Shown piece by piece: positions 7,388-10,506 of a DNA stretch of 10,506 nucleotides (the stretch's first letter is position 1; each line of letters starts with the position of its first letter). A model generated the notes under the pieces. That model was not told the origin of the DNA and did no database searches. It worked only from the letters and a program-made list of their open reading frames with translations. The position numbers and the translations under genes are program-made. Source of the DNA: Actinomycetota bacterium (GTDB lineage Bacteria > Actinomycetota > Actinomycetes > Mycobacteriales > Mycobacteriaceae); the NCBI GenBank assembly GCA_005789055.1, contig SYAA01000343.1, positions 1-10,506 of the forward strand, written 5' to 3'.

Positions 7388-9154
7388 ATGTCGCAGACCG
7401 ATATCTCCCCGATCGCCCACCTGTCACTGCCCGCTTTGCTGCTGCAGCGCGCCACTGAGACCCCCGACGCCCTGGCGTACATCTTCATGGACCCGGAGGT
7501 GACCGGCACCGGTGAGGCCGAGACGCTGACCTGGGCCCAGCTCCACCGCAAGTCGTTGGTCCTTGCCGATGAGCTGCGTCTGCACGGCGCGCCCGGCGAT
7601 CGGGCGGCGGTCATGGCCCCGCAGGGTCTGGATTACATCGTGGCCTTCCTCGGCGCGCTTCAGGCCGGCTTCATCGCCGTGCCGCTGTCGGTGCCGCAGT
7701 TCGGTGTGCATGACCAGCGGGTCGCCTCAGCGCTGGAGGACAGCATGCCGGTAGTGCTGCTCACCAACTCGGCGTCGGTCGCCGACGTCAACAAGTATGC
7801 CTCTGGGCAGGCCGGTCGACCGGCGCCGAGCGTCATCGAGATCGACCTTCTTGATTACTCGGAGACCCGGGACGTGTCCGCCGCCGACAACTCTCGCCCG
7901 GGTGCGGCCTACCTGCAGTACACCTCGGGGTCGACGCGCGCGCCGGCCGGCGTGGTTGTCTCACACCGCAACGTGACCGCCAATGTCGAGCAGATCATGC
8001 TGGATTACTTCGGCACCACCACCCTGCCGGAGGAGACCACGGTCGTGTCGTGGCTGCCCTTCTTCCACGACCTCGGCCTGATCATGGGCGTCTGCTCACC
8101 TCTGGTGACGGGCCGCAAGGCAGTGCTGATGAGCCCGCTGGCGTTCCTGCTCAAGCCGGCGAGCTGGATCCAGCTGATGGCCAAGCACCCGCATTGCTTC
8201 TCCGGCGCGCCCAACTTCGCCTTCGAACTCGCCGCGCGACGCACCTCGGACGCCGACATGGAGGGCCTCGACCTCAGCCGTGTTCACGTCATCCTCAGCG
8301 GTGCTGAGCGCGTGCACTCCTCCACGGTCAACCGGTTCATCGGCCGCTTCGCCAAATTCGGCCTCAAGGACCGGGTGATCCAGCCGTCCTACGGTCTGGC
8401 GGAGGCGACCCTGTACGTGGCCACACCGGATGTCCAGGACCCGGTCCGCACCGCTCACTTCGACCTAGAGCAGCTCGCGGCTGGCGTCGCGCTGCGCTGC
8501 GAGGCCGGTCAGGATGCCAGCACCGAACTGGTGACCTATGGACCTCCGCGGGCCTACCCGGTCTGCATCGTCGACCCGGAGACCGGAATCGAGAAGTCCG
8601 AGGGGGCCATCGGTGAGATCTGGGTGCGCGGGAACAACGTTGCGCTGGGTTACTGGCAGAAGCCGGAGCTGACCGAGCGCATGTTCCGCGCGCGGATCAA
8701 CCAGCCCTCGGCGGGCACCCCGGCCGGGCCGTGGTTGCGCACCGGTGATCTCGGAGTGCTTTCCGAAGGTGAGCTGTTTATCATGGGTCGGCTCAAGGAC
8801 CTGTTGATCGTCGACGGACGCAACCACTACCCCGACGACATCGAGTCCACCATCCGGGAGATCACCGGTGGTCGCGTGGCCGCGATCGCTGTGGAGGACG
8901 ACACCAGTGAGAACCTGGTGGCGATCGTCGAGGTCAAGCCCGCGGGGGAGGACGAAGAGCAGGACTCGCAGCTGAACTCTGTCAGTCGCGCGGTGAAGAC
9001 CGCGATCTGGAAGGAACACAGCCTTCGGGTCGGTGACCTCGTTTTGGTGTCGCCCGGTTCGATCCCCATCACGACCAGCGGCAAGATCCGGCGGTCGTCG
9101 TGCGCTGATCTGTATCGTGACGGCGAGTTCAACCGGTTAGATATAGCGGTATGA
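7388..9154 (+). CDS. fadD26: Long-chain fatty acyl-AMP ligase, FadD26-like
   Basis: This ANL-superfamily enzyme activates a fatty acid as acyl-AMP and hands it to a PKS carrier domain rather than to CoA. The 588-residue protein is close to FadD26 length (583, from memory). Motifs in order are the P-loop YTSGSTRAPAG (178-188), YGLAEAT (335-341), RTGDLG (451-456), the hinge region GRLKDLLIVDGRNHYPDDIE (467-486), and PITTSGKIRR (560-569) with the catalytic lysine at 566. The stretch after YGLAEAT (about 345-380) has the extra segment typical of FAALs rather than acyl-CoA ligases. Among mycobacterial FadDs it reads closest to FadD26, in its QFGVHD region and its C-terminus (RLDIAV versus RLDVTV, from memory); FadD23 is a less good match. 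The ATG at 7388 has a clear ribosome site. The gene overlaps the downstream PKS by 4 bases (ATGA), so the two are probably co-translated. Adjacent TesA-like and PpsA-like genes support a DIM-type role; another lipid product is possible. Confidence 0.9.
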   Translation: MSQTDISPIAHLSLPALLLQRATETPDALAYIFMDPEVTGTGEAETLTWAQLHRKSLVLADELRLHGAPGDRAAVMAPQGLDYIVAFLGALQAGFIAVPLSVPQFGVHDQRVASALEDSMPVVLLTNSASVADVNKYASGQAGRPAPSVIEIDLLDYSETRDVSAADNSRPGAAYLQYTSGSTRAPAGVVVSHRNVTANVEQIMLDYFGTTTLPEETTVVSWLPFFHDLGLIMGVCSPLVTGRKAVLMSPLAFLLKPASWIQLMAKHPHCFSGAPNFAFELAARRTSDADMEGLDLSRVHVILSGAERVHSSTVNRFIGRFAKFGLKDRVIQPSYGLAEATLYVATPDVQDPVRTAHFDLEQLAAGVALRCEAGQDASTELVTYGPPRAYPVCIVDPETGIEKSEGAIGEIWVRGNNVALGYWQKPELTERMFRARINQPSAGTPAGPWLRTGDLGVLSEGELFIMGRLKDLLIVDGRNHYPDDIESTIREITGGRVAAIAVEDDTSENLVAIVEVKPAGEDEEQDSQLNSVSRAVKTAIWKEHSLRVGDLVLVSPGSIPITTSGKIRRSSCADLYRDGEFNRLDIAV

Positions 9155-10506
9155 CCTCTGGGGCAGACGCCCACGCCGAACTTCGTCTCTGGCTGGTCGA
9201 CTACCTCATCACGAACCTCTCCTGCGATCCGGCCGAGATCGACCCGGATGCCCCATTCAACGAATTGGGTGTGGGATCCCGCGATGCCGTGGTCCTTTCC
9301 GGTGAGCTGTCCGAGCACCTCGGCCGGCCGGTGTCGCCGGTGGACTTCTGGCAGAACCCCACCATCAACGCTCTGGCCACCGCGCTTTTGGCGCCCGAGG
9401 CGGAGACGGGGGGTGCGGCGCCGGGTGCGATGGACGGTGCGCTGACCGAACCGATCGCCATCATCGGACTGGGCTGCCGACTCCCCGGAGACATTCACGG
9501 CCCCGAGCAACTGTGGGAGTTTTTGGCCGCGGGTCGCTCAGCGGTCTCAACGGTGCCCGAAGGGCGCTGGCAGGCGTTCGAGGATGGCTCGCAGAAAACG
9601 TCGACGGCCCTAGCGGAAACGACCCGGTTCGGTTCGTTCCTGAGTGACGTCGATGCCTTCGATGCCGATTTCTTCGCCATCACGCCGCGCGAAGCAGACC
9701 GGATCGATCCGCAGCAACGTCTGCTTCTCGAGGTGGCCGTCGAGGCCTTCGAGCATGCCGGCATTCCGGCCGAGACACTCCAGCGTTCGCAGACCGGAGT
9801 CTTCGTCGGCTCGTGTGTCAGCGAGTACGGTTACCTCGCCTCGCGCGACCTCGACAAGATCGACGCCTGGACCGGCACCGGCGGCGCATTGAGCATCATC
9901 GCCAACCGGCTGTCTTATTTCCTGGACCTTCGTGGCCCGTCGCTCACGGTCGACACCGCATGTTCGTCGTCGTTGGTTGCCGTGCACCTGGCGTGCCAGA
10001 GCCTGCGTACCGGCCAATCGGAACTGGCGATTGCTGCTGGAGTGAACCTGATCCTGTCGCCGGTCGTGACACGCAGTTTCGATGCCGCCGAAGCGATGTC
10101 GCCCACCGGTGCCTGCCATACCTTCGATGCCGCCGCCGATGGCTTCGTCCGCGGCGAGGGTTGCGGTGTCGCCGTTCTCAAGCGGCTCTCGGATGCGCTC
10201 CGTGACGGCGACCGGGTCCTGGCGGTCATTCGCGGCTCCGCGGTCAATCAGGACGGGCGCTCCAACGGTCTGATGGCGCCGAATCCGGCCGCCCAGGCCG
10301 CGGTGCTGCGCGCGGCGTGCGCCGATGCCGGCCTGCAGCCATCGGAGGTCGACTACGTCGAGGCACACGGAACCGGCACGCTGCTCGGCGACCCGATCGA
10401 AGCCCGCGCCCTCGGGGCGGTGTACGGCCGGGGACGGCAGCCCGACATGCCGCTGCTGGCCGGCGCGGTCAAGACCAATCTCGGCCACCTGGAAGCAGCG
10501 GCGGGC
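9151..10506 (+). CDS. ppsA: PpsA-like modular type I polyketide synthase, N-terminal part (runs off the window)
   Basis: This is the start of a modular PKS that should receive the acyl chain from the upstream ligase. The ATG at 9151 overlaps the ligase stop as ATGA, with no strong Shine-Dalgarno, which suggests translational coupling. The frame stays open to the window end (452 codons). Residues about 5-85 form an acyl carrier domain with the phosphopantetheine serine at 43 (GVGSRDAV), a loading carrier as in PpsA and Pks13. A ketosynthase follows from about 98 (EPIAIIGLGCRLPG), with Cys271 (DTACSSS), His406 (EAHGTGT) and His446 (NLGHLEA), so it should condense. The opening (LVDYLITNLSCDP), the carrier domain and the KS read most like PpsA from memory. 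In M. tuberculosis PpsA performs the first extension in phthiocerol synthesis. Later domains lie outside the window, so the product cannot be fixed; other FAAL-loaded mycobacterial PKSs remain possible. Confidence 0.85.
   Translation, partial: MTSGADAHAELRLWLVDYLITNLSCDPAEIDPDAPFNELGVGSRDAVVLSGELSEHLGRPVSPVDFWQNPTINALATALLAPEAETGGAAPGAMDGALTEPIAIIGLGCRLPGDIHGPEQLWEFLAAGRSAVSTVPEGRWQAFEDGSQKTSTALAETTRFGSFLSDVDAFDADFFAITPREADRIDPQQRLLLEVAVEAFEHAGIPAETLQRSQTGVFVGSCVSEYGYLASRDLDKIDAWTGTGGALSIIANRLSYFLDLRGPSLTVDTACSSSLVAVHLACQSLRTGQSELAIAAGVNLILSPVVTRSFDAAEAMSPTGACHTFDAAADGFVRGEGCGVAVLKRLSDALRDGDRVLAVIRGSAVNQDGRSNGLMAPNPAAQAAVLRAACADAGLQPSEVDYVEAHGTGTLLGDPIEARALGAVYGRGRQPDMPLLAGAVKTNLGHLEAAAG

Noticed and set aside
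7282..7459. GTG-initiated frame running from the leader into the FAAL gene in another frame
   Set aside because: It has no ribosome site at a good distance and simply overlaps the real gene out of frame.
241..10506. Similar DNA at the two ketosynthase domains (near 640-720 and 10350-10420) as a mobile or recombination repeat
   Set aside because: The similarity is explained by homologous KS active-site motifs and is interrupted by many synonymous and non-synonymous differences.

Overview
The window looks like part of the chromosome of a mycolic-acid-producing actinobacterium, most probably a mycobacterium. The DNA is GC-rich by eye, all genes run on the + strand with very tight junctions, and the encoded proteins match, from memory, families typical of mycobacterial envelope-lipid synthesis (Pks13, AccD4, TesA, a FadD26-type fatty acyl-AMP ligase and a PpsA-type polyketide synthase). 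I cannot name the species.

Layout. (1) 1-4701 is the 3' four fifths or so of pks13, the condensing enzyme of mycolic acid synthesis. The window opens inside the ketosynthase domain, and AT, ACP and thioesterase domains follow. (2) 4698-6248 is accD4, the carboxyltransferase subunit that helps make the carboxylated extender unit used by Pks13. It overlaps pks13 by 4 bases. (3) 6249-6980 is a TesA-like type II thioesterase whose ATG follows the accD4 stop codon with no gap. (4) 6981-7387 is the only real intergenic region. It holds a PhoP-box-like direct repeat, a cluster of GGGTAA motifs, a good candidate SigA-type promoter (TTGCCG-N17-TAGACT) and a leader of about 165 bases. (5) 7388-9154 is a FadD26-like fatty acyl-AMP ligase. 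(6) 9151 to the window end is the start (452 codons) of a PpsA-like modular PKS with an N-terminal acyl carrier domain, overlapping the ligase gene by 4 bases (ATGA). It has no stop in the window.

How it fits together. Pks13 and AccD4 form the mycolate condensation step. The FAAL/PKS pair forms a classical loading unit: the ligase activates a fatty acid as acyl-AMP and passes it to the N-terminal ACP of the PKS for extension. TesA, FadD26 and PpsA occur in that order at the phthiocerol dimycocerosate (DIM/PGL) locus of M. tuberculosis, with Rv2929 between tesA and fadD26. There, pks13-accD4 lies far away (Rv3800c-Rv3799c versus Rv2928-Rv2931).

The most interesting point is therefore architectural. 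A DIM-type locus start is joined directly to the mycolate condensation operon, and the TesA-like gene appears to be translated with accD4. No mobile element, tRNA, rRNA or CRISPR array is visible. All family comparisons are from memory; no search or alignment was run.
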